64,000 nt of DNA. Origin: Spinacia oleracea. Taxonomy: Eukaryota; Streptophyta; Magnoliopsida; Caryophyllales; Amaranthaceae. Positions 11,508 to 22,772 of the stretch are shown here, piece by piece; the first letter of the stretch is position 1, and each line of letters starts with the position of its first letter. The notes beneath the pieces were generated by a model, which saw only the letters and a list, made by a program, of their open reading frames with translations, ran no database searches and had not been told where the DNA came from. Location: positions 80,109,141 to 80,173,140 of the forward strand of contig NC_079487.1 of NCBI RefSeq assembly GCF_020520425.1, written 5' to 3'. The position numbers were made by a program, and so were the translations under genes.

Positions 11508-11998
11508 TTCCGGCGCCTACCAATTTTTGGCCAACTTATCCACGCCTACTTCATGACAAACACCATACACAAGGTGAGCCCAGCTTCCACATTCGAGGGC
11601 TTCATTCATACGGATTTCAAAATTTTAATCAAACAAACCAGATCTGAAAGATAATTATGAAATTGGGGGAAGAAATTGGGGGAAGAAATTAAACAGAATA
11701 GAAATTAAAGTTTACGAAAAAAAAATTATGCAAATTATTTCACCATTTTTGCCGCCTAATTTTTCAACACTGACATTGGCGCAATTGGGGGAAATTTTCA
11801 CCCTCTCTCTACAATTTCACCAAAATATCATGGCGCTTACATTTAACCCCCATTTCCTTTTTCTTTTCTAACTTTAATGACCCCACTTCTGATTTTAGTA
11901 TTATTCTATTGCTAGTATACCATTTAAATGGTATACCTAGTATACACAAAGACTTCCTCGGGAAGTCATTAAAATGAAAAATTCTAAAATTTTTGCAA
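11508..11998. promoter_or_regulatory. Upstream region of the FRS gene, with a perfect 22-bp palindrome
   Basis: This is the 5' flank of the minus-strand FRS gene. At 11915-11936 there is a perfect 22-bp palindrome (arms GTATACCATTT) centred on TTTAAA. A short duplication of AATTGGGGGAAGA is at about 11662-11690. No TATA box could be assigned with confidence. Confidence 0.4.
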
Positions 11999-12260
11999 TA
12001 TTTACAATTTTACCATTATTAGAATGGGGTAGCTAGAGGCTTGGAGCTGTTAGATTTGATCATGATGAACGCGTGATATATATATATAGTTGCTGAAAAA
12101 TGAAAAATGACAAAAGATGAATTTGGAATGAAAGAAGGTATTTACAATTTTACCATTATTAGAATGGGGTAGCTAGAGGCTTGGAGCTGTTAGATTTGAT
12201 CATGATGAACGCGTGAGATTCCTTCTCATTTTTTTCGTTATAAAGTGTCTTCTCATTTGA

Positions 12261-12348
<88 letters not shown>

Positions 12349-12396
12349 CTGAAAAATGAAAAATGACAAAAGATGAATTTGGAATGAAAGAAGGTA
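11999..12396. repeat. 140-bp tandem duplication with an expanded (TA)n tract in the second copy
   Basis: The block starting TATTTACAATTTTACCATT at 11999 is repeated from 12139. Both copies run through GAACGCGTGA and end in GAAAGAAGGTA. In copy 1 the AT tract is only about 12 bp. In copy 2 it has become an uninterrupted (TA)n of about 81 bp (12264-12344) plus about 45 bp of extra flank. Confidence 0.9.
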
Positions 12397-12543
12397 TGAG
12401 AAGGAGAAATGAAAAGTTCTTAAACAGTGCATAATGAGAACTGTGCATGTGTTTTTATTTTGTTCTTTAAACATAATATTGTAAAAAAACAAATGAAAAG
12501 ACTAAAAGAACAAATATAGAGAATAAAAGAACAAGTCAAGTAC

Positions 12544-13420
12544 CTTGGCCCACAAAAACATGTGATTCTGAATTATCATTAACATCATTTTGTTCTGAAT
12601 CATCAAGCACATTATTCATAATATCTGAAAAAACAATAAATTAACATGTACTACCTCTGTTCCTGAAATTTCTTTACACTTGTGTTTTATTCTATTTTTG
12701 GACATTAAAATTTATTATCTTGACTTTCTTACCTCATAACATTTATCACTTTCTACTCACTTTCTTTTATTTTATTCATTTTTACTTACATCCACCCACA
12801 ATTTTACACTCCCTCATTTATTTTATCCATATTTTATTACACCCATCACCTTTTTACACATTCTTCCCTTTTTGTCTTAACATTTGTGCAAATGGTAACC
12901 GTAAAATATATTATGAAACAAAGGTAGTATAATAACAAGAAAAAGAACACAATCAAAAGAACAAAGGATAAATAGAAAATAGTACGAAAAATAACACCAT
13001 GAAATAAAATGAACAAATCATGAGAGGCAAATGGTCTATTTTTCTACAATAATGAAATTGTTCTTTTAATACGAGCATATATTCTTCAATTACGTGAAAT
13101 TGTTCTTTTCTGGAAAAAAACGTAATTACATAATCAAAATCTTCAAAATCAATGAAATCAACGTGTTATTACATAATCAAATCCATTAAAATCATCAAGA
13201 CACGATTATTACAAAATCAAATTCATCAAAATAGTCAAAATCATCAAAAATCGGATTATTAGAAAATCAAAATCATCAAAACCAAACAATTTATTATTAG
13301 AAAATTGAAAAATTACCTCCAAAAATCCGATTATCAGCTACAGAATTCAGATTTGAGGAAGAAGAATCAATTGAATTTGATGTTGAAGTAGAAAAATCAA
13401 CGAATTTTGCGAATTTTTTA
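12544..13420 (-). pseudogene. 5' remnant of a spliced gene, possibly FAR1/MULE-like
   Basis: On the minus strand a Ser/Asn-rich open segment (about 13420-13317) ends at a GGAG|gtaatt donor. A second segment, 12624-12544, starts after a tttttcag acceptor and ends at CCAAG|gtactt. The two join in phase, giving an acidic Asp/Ser/Asn-rich peptide ending HVFVGQ. Such a tail just before the FAR1 zinc finger is common in FRS and MULE proteins, which is why I suggest that family. No in-frame ATG is present in the first exon and no downstream exon follows, and the intron contains a MITE. I treat it as a remnant. The family assignment is inference. Confidence 0.35.
12651..12927. mobile_element. Stowaway-like MITE (277 bp)
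   Basis: Imperfect terminal inverted repeats of about 27 bp start CTACCTCTGTTCC on the left and match the reverse complement of the right end (CTACCTTTGTTTC). The element is flanked by TA on both sides (12649-12650, 12928-12929), the target duplication of Tc1/Mariner-type elements. It has no coding capacity and lies in the intron of the gene remnant described here. Confidence 0.8.
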
Positions 13421-13968
13421 ATTATTTTCTCTATCTAAAAATCATTTTAGAATACTTAGTTCACATTTTCTCTCTCCTCTTCACAGTTTGAATTCAATAA
13501 CGTAAAGATCCAGAAGAACATATATACTCGCATGAAGAACAACAATCAAATAAAAACGCGAAAAACATAGCTGAAAAGAACAGAGCCTTTAATGTTCTTT
13601 TGTTCAAGGGAATTGTTCTTTTTTTGCTCAGAATTTTATGAAATATATACACGCGTTTTGGGTATTTTTTATGTCGTTTTGATCTTGGAGCACCTAGATC
13701 TATGTACACATGCCTGCACCATCAAATTTGCGCGTCTCAGGTAGTCCCCATAAATGAACTTAATTTATTCAAACTAAAAATAGAGATATCTTTAGTGTAG
13801 TTAAAGTCAGATTTTTTGCTCAAAGTGTATGTTGTTGAGATGATAAAAGCTGCGAATGCTCGATCTTATAGATGCAGATGGAGTTCTTACTTCTTAGACG
13901 AAAAGCCAATACATGGAGTCAATGATAAAAAGGATCGATCTAGCAGGGAATGGATATATATATATATA

Positions 13969-14135
13969 CTTTATCCGTTCCGGAAATATCGCACCAATTT
14001 TTTTTTACACTTTTCACACTACGACTTTGACCATTTTTTTGTGATTCGTACATAACATTTTAGTGATGTGGGGTCATGTTAGTGGTTAGATGAGTAAAAG
14101 TCAATCATAGTGCGATATTTCCGGAACGGAGGAAG
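13969..14135. mobile_element. Stowaway-like MITE (167 bp)
   Basis: Terminal inverted repeats of about 26 bp (left CTTTATCCGTTCCGGAAATA, right the reverse complement with CTTCCTCCGTTCCGG) with the typical CTCCGTTCC core and TA target duplications at 13967-13968 and 14136-14137. No coding capacity. It sits about 0.7 kb upstream of the HIPP gene. Confidence 0.88.
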
Positions 14136-14819
14136 TATATTTATTAGACAGGTTGACATCAGAATCACGGAAGCAATTCCAGTTGATCCGAACGCGACGA
14201 CCATCATCTCATTAGATTCTGTTATCTTTTACATCTGACTAAGAACAAAGTATGTAGTGTATAATAAATAGCGTTTTCTAGTCTCTTCAGATTCTCTTCT
14301 CATATGTTATGACTTAAACATTATTCTAGCTTTGTTGAAACATAATATTCTGTTTGCTATTAGTTGAAAATTACTACATATATTAGTCGTATGAACGATT
14401 CTGAGTTGTCGAAAGTTCTACCACTACTAGTTGTGTTACATAATTAAGTCAAATTATGCAAGTTACCGTAAGCATTTCTTTGGTTAAAATGTGACCATAT
14501 AATCATATATGTAATCTGAATATCATTCCAACTCCTCAGTCCTCAATATATTGTTGCTTAGCTTACTTGCTTTACCTTTTTTATTTTCCTTTGAATGGGT
14601 ATCTAAAAAGAGAGGAATAATTTCTTTTGAGACCACCATGCTTTTTCTACCATCTTTAAGCCAGCCAAAACTAGCTTTTTAAGGGTTATATGCTATGCTG
14701 CTATCTCATCTCCAAAAACTAGTCAAACTCAAAAACAACTTGCAAACCTACTCTCTGCTTTTCTCTGCATTAATTTGCATTCACAAAACAACTAAACAAG
14801 CTTAGCCGAATTAGAAGAA

Positions 14820-15861
14820 ATGGGCTTCTTTGATCATATGTTGGACTGTTGTGACGCTTCTATCCCCAAGCATAAGAAACGTAAGCCAATGCAGGTGACC
14901 CTTCTCATTTTTATTTTATTTTATTTTATTTTATCATATCAATGTTCCTAATTATAATTTCTTCTTCATCTTTTATTTGTTGTCTGATTTCTCTAGCTAT
15001 TTGATGTTACTTACCTATTGTTTTTATATCTGAGAAGTCATAGTAATGGTATCACATATTAACAGAGGTAACTGGGAGTACAAGTACATTACTTATATTG
15101 TCTATAGAGTCTGACAATCCATGTGTCATAGTAATTGAACTAAGTTTTGTTTTCATTGATCAACAGACTGTTGAGATTAAGGTGAAAATGGACTGTGATG
15201 GTTGTGAAAGAAGAGTTAGGAACTCTGTCATCCATATCAAAGGTAAAACACTTACTGTTCACTAATTTCATTCTTCCATTTTTCTTTTCTGAATTTCTCT
15301 CATGTACGTACCACAAAATATCAGAAATTTTGATGTACACATTTTATAATTTGTCCCAAAAGTTGCTAAATTATAAGTAGTGATTCTTGAGAATTTTTAT
15401 TATAAATAAGAGAAAGAGAACAAGTATATAAGCACATTCCGAGTCAGATAGTTTGTAATTTACAAGTCTTTTAAAGTGCTTTTTTTTTTTTGCATACTTT
15501 ACATTACCATAACTTTAAATTTAAATGTAATAATATGTGTGTATATGCTGATATACATATAGGAGTGAAATCCGTGGACGTGAATCGTAAGCTGAGTAAA
15601 GTAACGGTGACCGGAAACATAGAGCCAAATAGAGTGTTAAACAGAGTGAAGAGCACAGGGAAGAGAGCAGAGTTTTGGCCATATGTTCCATTCAATGTGG
15701 TGTCTTACCCTTATGTTGCTCAAGCCTACGACAAGAAAGCACCTTCTGGCTATGTCAAGAATGCACCTCAAGCTTATGCTGGTCCCACTGATGGACCTCA
15801 CGAAAAATACACTCAAATATTTAGTGACGATAACCCTAATGCTTCTTGTTCTATCATGTAA
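14820..15861 (+). CDS. Heavy-metal-associated isoprenylated plant protein (HIPP)
   Basis: Three exons: 14820-14894, 15167-15242 and 15563-15861, all GT-AG and in phase, 149 residues. Residues 26-90 form a heavy-metal-associated domain with the metal-binding motif MDCDGC (Cys35, Cys38). A basic KHKKRK segment precedes it. The segment VKSTGKRAEFWPYVP and the Tyr-rich, AYDKKAP region that follow are characteristic of this family. The protein ends in CSIM, a CaaX box, so the last Cys should be farnesylated and the protein membrane-associated or partly nuclear. HIPPs bind ions such as Cd, Cu or Zn and are linked to metal detoxification and stress responses. Length, intron positions and motifs are all normal, so this looks like an intact host gene. 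Confidence 0.93.
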
Positions 15862-17471
15862 TCAATCGCCCATTGTATTGGGGTTATTATTAATTTATCA
15901 CTTAGATTTTTGACACTATATATATGAGGACCGATCATTTAATAAATAATGTTTCTCACACATTTTGCACAATTTTTGTTTTTAATGTTTCATAACAATC
16001 TTGCTTTTGCATCCAAATAAATAAAATAAACTAACTTGCTTCAAGTTTCCGACTACGATTACTTCGTCGTCGTTGCTGCTATTGCAAAGCAATCTCAATA
16101 CCTTCTGTTGAAATTCAAAGATAAAAAGTGCGTCGAAAATCTTCCTGCTTTTCAAAAATCGGCCGGTTTCTAATACAAGTGGAAAATCGAAATTAAAAAA
16201 GGCTTTTTTGAATTGCACCGAAAACCGACCAGTTTTGGAAAACCGACAGTTTTTTAGAATGGAGTAATTTATGAAGCTTTTTATTGCACTTGCGCCCGAC
16301 CAGTTTTGAGAACGCTTCTTCGATTTTTTTCAGCTTTTTATTATCTCTTTGAATTCCTCTTTTATGACCGCCTTTTAAATATGGTTTATGGACAATTATC
16401 ATTCTGATTACGGTGATTAAGTTGGTCTATTATTTCTCTTGATTTTGGGTGTTAAAAACCCTTTATTATCATGTGCTTAATTGGTTGTTCAATGTCATTA
16501 GATTCCTTTAATTTCTTTGGGTTGTTTTGTGTCCCTCTAATTCTATAAATACATGCTTCATTTTTTGAGTTGTTTACAGAAAAAATCACTCTCTTATCTT
16601 CTCATTTTCTTTCTCTCTTTTGGGCAAAAGTTCTAGTAACTCCATCTCGCACCCAAAAGTGCCATTTTGTGTTGAGAATTGTGTAAACCTTATGGAACGA
16701 ATCGGTGAATACAATTGTTCACCCTAATTGCACCGAATCTCGTTTTCAAGGCAGTGGTTTGGTTACCACGGCACAACAAGTTTCGTAAGTCCTACTTTGT
16801 TGTTCTTCCTATTGCCTTGAAAACACTTAACTTGCAACACAATGGAAAATTCAACTGAGGTGTTTGAATAAATTGTTTGAAGGGTGACATGATTTTCTAG
16901 GCACAATGTAGCGTCGACATGATTTTCTGGTCACAATGGGACAAAAAAATTGTACAAATTATTCTTTTTATATTGCTTCAAATGACTCCTAATATGGTAA
17001 TTTGGACATATTTGCACTTGGGAGAAAATTGAAGTAACAAGTCGACCATGGTCATTAGCACAATAATATGATACGGATAAAGAGAAATTGAGTAACTAGG
17101 AATCAAATAAAATATGTCATTATTATTTTCAATTGAATAAAAGAATCAAAAAATTGATGATCTTCTCAAGCACACAAGAAGTGGTGCTCGTATTATAACC
17201 CTGATTTTCCCAGTTGACGACCACAATACCAATATTCTGTCAAACACTTTCTTTTTGTTTGTACAAATTATCAAATTCCAATATATGTGTAAAAAATTAA
17301 AAGTCAACCGGACCACATTGCTTCATCCCTCAATCTCAAGTGTTTCCATGTCCAGCATTTCATGATCCCTGCAAATATTAAAACCCAATAAATAAATAGA
17401 AAATGGTATAAGGATATAAGAAGAATGATAAAATTACATACCCAATTGTTGTAATTAGAGAATTAATCTAA
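15862..17471. other. Intergenic region; possible promoter and leader remnant at 16544-16870
   Basis: No intact gene. A TATAAATA box at 16544-16551 is followed by a CT-rich leader, a possible splice donor (TTTC|gtaagt, about 16790) and an ATG at about 16842 whose frame closes after about nine codons. This could be the decayed 5' part of a retrotransposon or gene, but no LTR ends or further coding sequence support it. The rest is AT-rich and featureless to me. Confidence 0.3.
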
Positions 17472-18149
17472 TCAAATTATGCAGAGAAACAACTTGGGAG
17501 CAGGAAATGCAAGACCTGCAAACAAAATTAAGCAAAAAGTTACTAAATTATTAGAACACCAAATCTTAGGTTTCCACTTAATCTCAACACTTGAGCTTTT
17601 CTTAATCTTCTTGCTACTGTCACAAAAGCTCATCTCCTTTGATAGATCAAAATTAGCCCCTTTCATTCTAAGCTCCTGAACTGCCCGCCCGAGGGCCCGG
17701 CTATCTGTTTTCTCTCTCTTCACTCGCTCAGTCACCTTCCAGTACCTCCACAACTTCACTTGCACCAATACCACTATTGCGGCCGAGGTGGACGCCCCGA
17801 GGAAGGAAGGTACCCACCACTTATTACACCGGATGACACCCAATTGAGCTTCGGCGGCAGAGGAAGTGAAGAGGAGGGTGGTGACAAAGGCGTGGAAGAC
17901 GAGGAAGGAGCAGCAGAGGTGGAATATTTCGCGGCGGAGGGTGTCTAGTTTGGTTTCAGCGACGGAGATGCGGTGGGAGAAGAGGTGTTCTTCTCTTTGC
18001 CAAAGTTTAAGGAGGAGGAGATGGCCTGGACTTTTCGAGATTTCCATCATTGGGTGTTGTTGGATTATTATTGCTGTTTTTGATTGTTGGTCTTGGAATT
18101 CTTCAACAATTGGGATTTCTACTATGTGTGTTTCCTTTGATTCTCCCAT
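17472..18149 (-). CDS. Uncharacterised plant three-helix membrane protein
   Basis: Single exon, 225 residues, starting at the ATG at 18149-18147 (MGESKE). Hydrophobic segments at about 77-97, 113-131 and 201-220 should span a membrane. Between the first and the N-terminus lies a charged helix with a LLLLKLWQREEHLFSHRISVA-type pattern, and between the second and third a basic stretch (about 132-195). The arrangement (HP...SPGHLLLLKLW, three helices, about 220 residues) matches a conserved but unnamed plant family I have seen only as a hypothetical transmembrane protein. GC content is higher than the surroundings, as in a real gene. Function and membrane are unknown. Confidence 0.75.
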   Translation of the reverse strand: MGESKETHIVEIPIVEEFQDQQSKTAIIIQQHPMMEISKSPGHLLLLKLWQREEHLFSHRISVAETKLDTLRREIFHLCCSFLVFHAFVTTLLFTSSAAEAQLGVIRCNKWWVPSFLGASTSAAIVVLVQVKLWRYWKVTERVKREKTDSRALGRAVQELRMKGANFDLSKEMSFCDSSKKIKKSSSVEIKWKPKIWCSNNLVTFCLILFAGLAFPAPKLFLCII

Positions 18150-18762
18150 CTTTTGATCCCTGCCTCGACACTGAGAACAAAAAAGTACCGAGGGAGTACA
18201 CAAAACTGTAAATTTACCAAAAAAAGAACTGATATTTCAATAAATTGTAGATTAATTTCAAAAAACTGTGGATTACTTTCAGATTATTGTATCAAAAAGG
18301 AAATTTAAGATTTAGACGAGAGAGGAAAGAGGAAAGAGAGAGTTTGAGTGGGAGTTAGAGAGAGAATAAATTACCAGATATTTGAACTTTGGGGAGATTT
18401 AACGGATATAATTTGGTTAACGGTCATATTTCTGTGCGAGTTGTGGCAACGGTCATATTTCCTCCCGCTAATGAGTAACCGCTTTGTGAAACGTGAATTA
18501 AATTTAACGAATTATGAAGTACACAATACACAGGCCTTTTGTTTAACTGCTATTTAATTCACCTTTATCTATTTTCTGGGGGATTAATAGTGGAGTCCTT
18601 TTCACAAAAAAAAAAATAGTGGAGTATGAAATTTGTTTAGGTGTTGTGGGCTTGGGCTACCCGAATAAAGTTGGCTGGGCTTAAATATGGGCTTCCACAA
18701 TTTTCTCAGCCTTTCGTTAAAGGGTCTGTTTTATACGAAGTACTTGATTAACTACTTGGTGC
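18150..18762. promoter_or_regulatory. 5' flank of the membrane-protein gene
   Basis: Upstream DNA of the minus-strand gene ending at 18149. It contains a GA-rich tract at about 18318-18366 and a short repeated phrase (ACGGTCATATTTC) at about 18421 and 18450. No gene is seen. Confidence 0.3.
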
Positions 18763-19192
18763 TAGAGCTGTCAAAATGGTTACTCGAGTCGGGTCTGGTC
18801 ATCTCGGATCTCGGGTCATGTCAGGTCATTTTATTTCCAGGTTTAGGTCGGGTTCGGTCAGGTTGATTATTTGTCTGGTCATGTCGGGTTATTTTTTTAT
18901 TTCGGTATATGTCGGGTTCGGGTCGGGTCTTTTCTAGTCGGGTACAATTTCGGGTTTGAGTCGGACTTGTAGCAGTTAATTTCGGGTTCGGGTCAAGTCC
19001 AGATCGGATAATTATCGGGTTGGGTTCACTATCGGACACGGGTTAACGGATCCGATAACTATCAGGTCTAGTCAAGTTTAAACCTTATAATTAACTTTTA
19101 TAAATTTGGTTTAACGCTTTTTACTTGTTCTGGATTAGGTAATTATAAAAAATAATATTAACTTGATTTAAGTTATTATTTAGTTAGGTCAA

Positions 19193-21656
19193 TGATGAAT
19201 TAAAAATTGATACCGCAAGTGCACGACGTCTGTTGTTAGCAGATACGTAGAAAATACGGGTCGATCCCACAAGGAGACAAGTTATATTAGTTTTTACTCA
19301 ATTATATAAACTACTAGATTTTAGCCCGTGCAATGCACGGTTTCTATTAAATTGTTACGTTAAAATAAAACTCCTATATATATCAACTGCTATATTTTAT
19401 ATATTAGATTAAATTGATCTATATATTTTGGATTGAATTTCATTTTAGACTTATTTTTAAATTATTATAGTGTTTGATTTTGGATGAAATTGTACATAAG
19501 AAATATTAATAATTATTTAATAAAAATATTTACGTGGCACCTAATTATTTATCAACGTGACATTCGACTTTTTAATTCAAAAGTAATTTTGAAGTCTTAT
19601 TTTTCATTGGCCGAAACCATTAGATTTCCTACGTGGCGCTCTAATATTGGATTAATGTTTGGATTGAATTTATTTTAGATTAGTGTTTGGTTTTGGATGA
19701 ATTTTATTTTAGATTTATTTTTTAATTATTAGAGCATTTGATTTTGGATGGAATTGTATATATTAGTAATTAATTAATTAATTTAAATATCTACGTGACA
19801 CCTAATTAATTATCTACGTGGCACTCGATCTTTTTAATTCAAAAATAAATTAGAAATCTTATTTTTCATTGGTCGAAACCATTAGTAATCCTAGGTGGCG
19901 CTCTAATAGTTAAGCAAATATGCCTCCTTTATATATGTATATTAGATTTCAATAAACGAAATGTAGAATTTGGTTTACCAGCTAATGAACTAAAGCAATA
20001 ATAATAATGCGTAATTTATCAATGAATTAAAGGTCTAGGGCGTATGTTCGGTTCACCAAGCTTATACCAATCCAAGAACACAAATTAATTCGACAATGAA
20101 TAAACTAAGCCGAGTAATTGAAGTACATGTTAATCCTACGGTCGGGTTCAATCCAACATATGCAGTACGGTCGCTAGCATAATCAGAATTGCCAATTGCA
20201 CCAAGCCTCTAAGAATATGATCTTTCAATTCTAATTCCTATTATCAGATAATCAATCCATGATATTGGCCAATTACATGAATCAACAATTAAAACAAACC
20301 AATTGGAATTACTCAAGCAATAATCTATAAAATAACATACGCATAACAATCATGGTATAAACATGGCTTTCCTTACTTAGCCCTAGAATAAAACTACTCG
20401 CTCATAATTGAATTAATAAACACGATAGAAATAATAAACATGAAATTCATAATCAAAGTACAAATTAAACTAAGGAACGAAAACAATAATAATGAATTAA
20501 AGCAAAAATAATTCTTGAATTACCTCTAGATTGATGAATTGAAATATTGAAAAGCTAGGGTTAAACAATGGAAGAGAGAAGAATAGAAAAAATGACGTGA
20601 ATAATAATGGGGAAATAAAAGCATAAGGGAAATAAATTAATTCCTTTGAAGTATTTATATGCTTCCTAAATTCTAAAATAAAATAAACAAATAAATAAAT
20701 AATAGAAGTCGTCAATGAGTGGTTGATGGACGATGACGTGGCAATAAAATACGAGCACGACCGGGCCATCCAAGAGATGAACAAGGGCGTGTGTGCGAGG
20801 AGCAACGAAGTGGAAAGCAAGATCCCTTGCTGCATCGAGCCAACGCTCGTTGGGAGAGTGCGCGACGAGGAGCTGTAGCATGCGTGCATAGGCGAGGCAT
20901 CGAGTAGCAAGGCCAGGTGCATAGGCACGAGATCTCTCGCTGGTCCGAGTGATCCCTCGTTGGGCGAGAGATCCCTCGCTGGCCCGAGAAGCATCCCTCG
21001 ATGGGATTTGTGCGCAACGAAGCATGGTGGGCGACAACTCCAGCGCTTACGCTGGATTGCCAGCGGGCTAGGCAGAGACAACACAATTAGGGATCGACAA
21101 GCAAGCGTGCCCACTGGCTGGGTGCTGGGTTTCACGTGCAAGGGATGGCGAGAGATCTCTCGTTGGCTGTCAAGCCATCCCTCGCTGGATGTTTGAGCGT
21201 TTTGTTTATGTCATAACTCTCGTTCTACAATGCCCCTATGGACGTGTGACCTATTCTTGGAAAGCTCTTTAAGCCTACTTTCTAGCCCATTCAAAATCGT
21301 CTCATTCGGATATGTAGAACCTGAGGTATCATCACAAGAGTGAACGCTTGTCCGTCTTGATGCTTATAAAAATAACGTTTAGCTTCGTTGTTGACTCAAA
21401 ATTATCCCAATAGACATATAATGATCCTCGAGTCAACATCTCATTCATTCATCATCCAAATCAACTTTGAACACCTTGAAAGCATCCAAATGACGGTAAA
21501 ATCACCTGAAATTTTAAAGAAAACAGGAGCGGGGCGTAATAGAGTGCAATAACCCAACTTATGCAAATGCGACTATCAATGCAACTAAAATGAGATGAAT
21601 GCCTAGAAATGCAACCTCAATGCGCCGAAAGTACCTTATACAAATATGTTTCATCA
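19193..21656 (-). mobile_element. Solo LTR of a Ty3/gypsy (Athila/Tat-like) retrotransposon
   Basis: The ends are TGATGAA...TTCATCA with GTCAA target duplications at 19188-19192 and 21657-21661. Without the nested Helitron it is 1831 bp. On the minus strand a TATA-like box (ATATAAATAC, 20660-20651) is followed by a CT-rich leader. The 3' end carries a GGGATCGACCCGTA...GTGCACTTGCGGTA signature that I associate with Athila/Tat LTRs. No second LTR or internal region exists, so it is a solo LTR. A GC-rich block at about 20740-21200 repeats GATCCCTCG/CTCGCTGG motifs and leaves long open frames in several frames that I do not consider genes. Confidence 0.7.
19314..19946 (-). mobile_element. Non-autonomous Helitron (633 bp)
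   Basis: On the minus strand the 5' end is TCTAATATACATATATAAAG, typical Helitron TC followed by an AT-rich start. The 3' end has a CCGTGC-ATT-GCACGG hairpin followed by CTAG. It is inserted exactly between A (19313) and T (19947), without target duplication. Internally a block of about 220 bp with ACGTGGCACCTAATTA and TTTTTCATTGG...GAAACCATTAG is tandemly duplicated. It encodes no Rep/helicase. Confidence 0.85.
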
Positions 21657-22478
21657 GTCAATGACAAATCGGGTTGTCAACGGGTCGCGAAAAATCAGGT
21701 AACCAGTTGTCAAAAGTTGGGTCAATAACAAGTTTCATCGGGTTATAATCGGTTCAGGTTGACATCGGATCGGGTGTTGAGTCGGGTTCGGGTCATTTTT
21801 CGGTCGGGTCAGTTGACTCGGTTCTGTTATGTTATATTTCGGTCAGGTGCCAGGTTCGTGTCTGGGTCATGCATTAACGGGTCGAAATCGGTCGTCGGTC
21901 TTAACGGTTTGGATACGGGGGGTTGGGTTACGGGTTTTCAATTTTAACAACGTTTCGGGTCTCGGGTCGGGTCCAGACCCTTAAAAATATTGGTCGATTT
22001 CTCGGTTCGGGTCAGTTTTTGACAGCTCTACTTGATGCACATAAACCCTTGGTATATCACGTAAAACTTTAGAAGTTTGGCATAACCACATAAGGGTTTA
22101 AATGGGTGCGAACCGGCGATAAATTTGATTTCCTTGTAGATAATTGTTTGTTACTATTCTTGTCATAGGCATGGATCAATGGAACATCAATTCTGAAAGG
22201 TTTGCCAACACAAGGGTATATCAATTCTTTTTCAGTACTGGATCATAAAAGTAATGTCTCAATTGGTATATCACGACATGTGAACATGAATAAAAGTTCA
22301 TGTATGTACTTGCATTACATGGATTCCTTCAATATTGTTCTTGAGAATTTATACTTATTTTTCAATGTACGGGGTAGTAGGTATTGAGCACTATAATCAG
22401 TCGTATAAAAAAGGCTCGAACGATCCATAATGAAGTTAGGGAAAACACCAGATGATGTTAAATTTTCAAAATCTTCTG

Positions 22479-22767
22479 TGTCAAAGGACCAACTCAACCA
22501 AAAGCTTAAGCTGATGGTTGAAGCCCCAAGATTAGATTTATACTCTATCACGCCCCCTCATATGAAAGCCCTTTGGGCTTGAAGTGTGGATGCAGCATAG
22601 CCCTACTCATACCCAGTGCGAAATATTCCACTTTGAAAGGAGGGGTGGATGAGATTCGAACCCGTGACCTTTGCATCACGTTGGCTCTGATACCATGTCA
22701 AAGGATCAACTCCACCAAAAGCTTAAGCTGATGATTGAAGCCCCAAGATTAGATTTATACTCTATCA
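22479..22767 (-). mobile_element. TRIM (terminal-repeat retrotransposon in miniature), 289 bp
   Basis: Direct repeats of 72 bp at 22479-22550 and 22696-22767 (three or so differences) have TG...CA ends when read on the minus strand. Next to the 22696 repeat a TGGTATCAGAGCC sequence (minus strand, about 22694-22682) is a primer-binding site for initiator methionine tRNA. A G-rich polypurine tract (ATGAGGGGGCG) precedes the other repeat. Perfect 5-bp target duplications TTCTG flank it (22474-22478, 22768-22772). There is no coding sequence, as expected of TRIMs, which are moved by other retrotransposons. Confidence 0.93.
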
Positions 22768-22772
22768 TTCTG

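Larger units (their letters stand above)
18763..22030. mobile_element. hAT-like non-autonomous element, interrupted by nested insertions
   Basis: The left end is TAGAGCTGTCAAAA and the right end its inverted match (TTTTTGACAGCTCTA). Flanks are CTTGGTGC (18755-18762) and CTTGATGC (22031-22038), an 8-bp target duplication with one mismatch, as expected for hAT elements. The element's own DNA (about 430 + 375 bp) is dominated by degenerate GGGTTCGGGTC repeats. It encodes no transposase. Its centre is occupied by the solo LTR at 19193-21656. Confidence 0.75.

Noticed and set aside
12200..12492. Open frames with Tyr-Ile repeats
   Set aside because: They translate the (TA)n microsatellite.
20497..21141. 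Long open frame of about 214 codons (-) and overlapping frames in the GC-rich block of the solo LTR
   Set aside because: Low-complexity repeats keep several frames open at once. It lies inside an LTR with defined ends and shows no protein family signature.
22620..22700. tRNA-like or SINE-like sequence with a B-box (GGTTCGAATC)
   Set aside because: Flanking direct repeats, primer site and 5-bp duplication identify a TRIM; there is no A box or cloverleaf.
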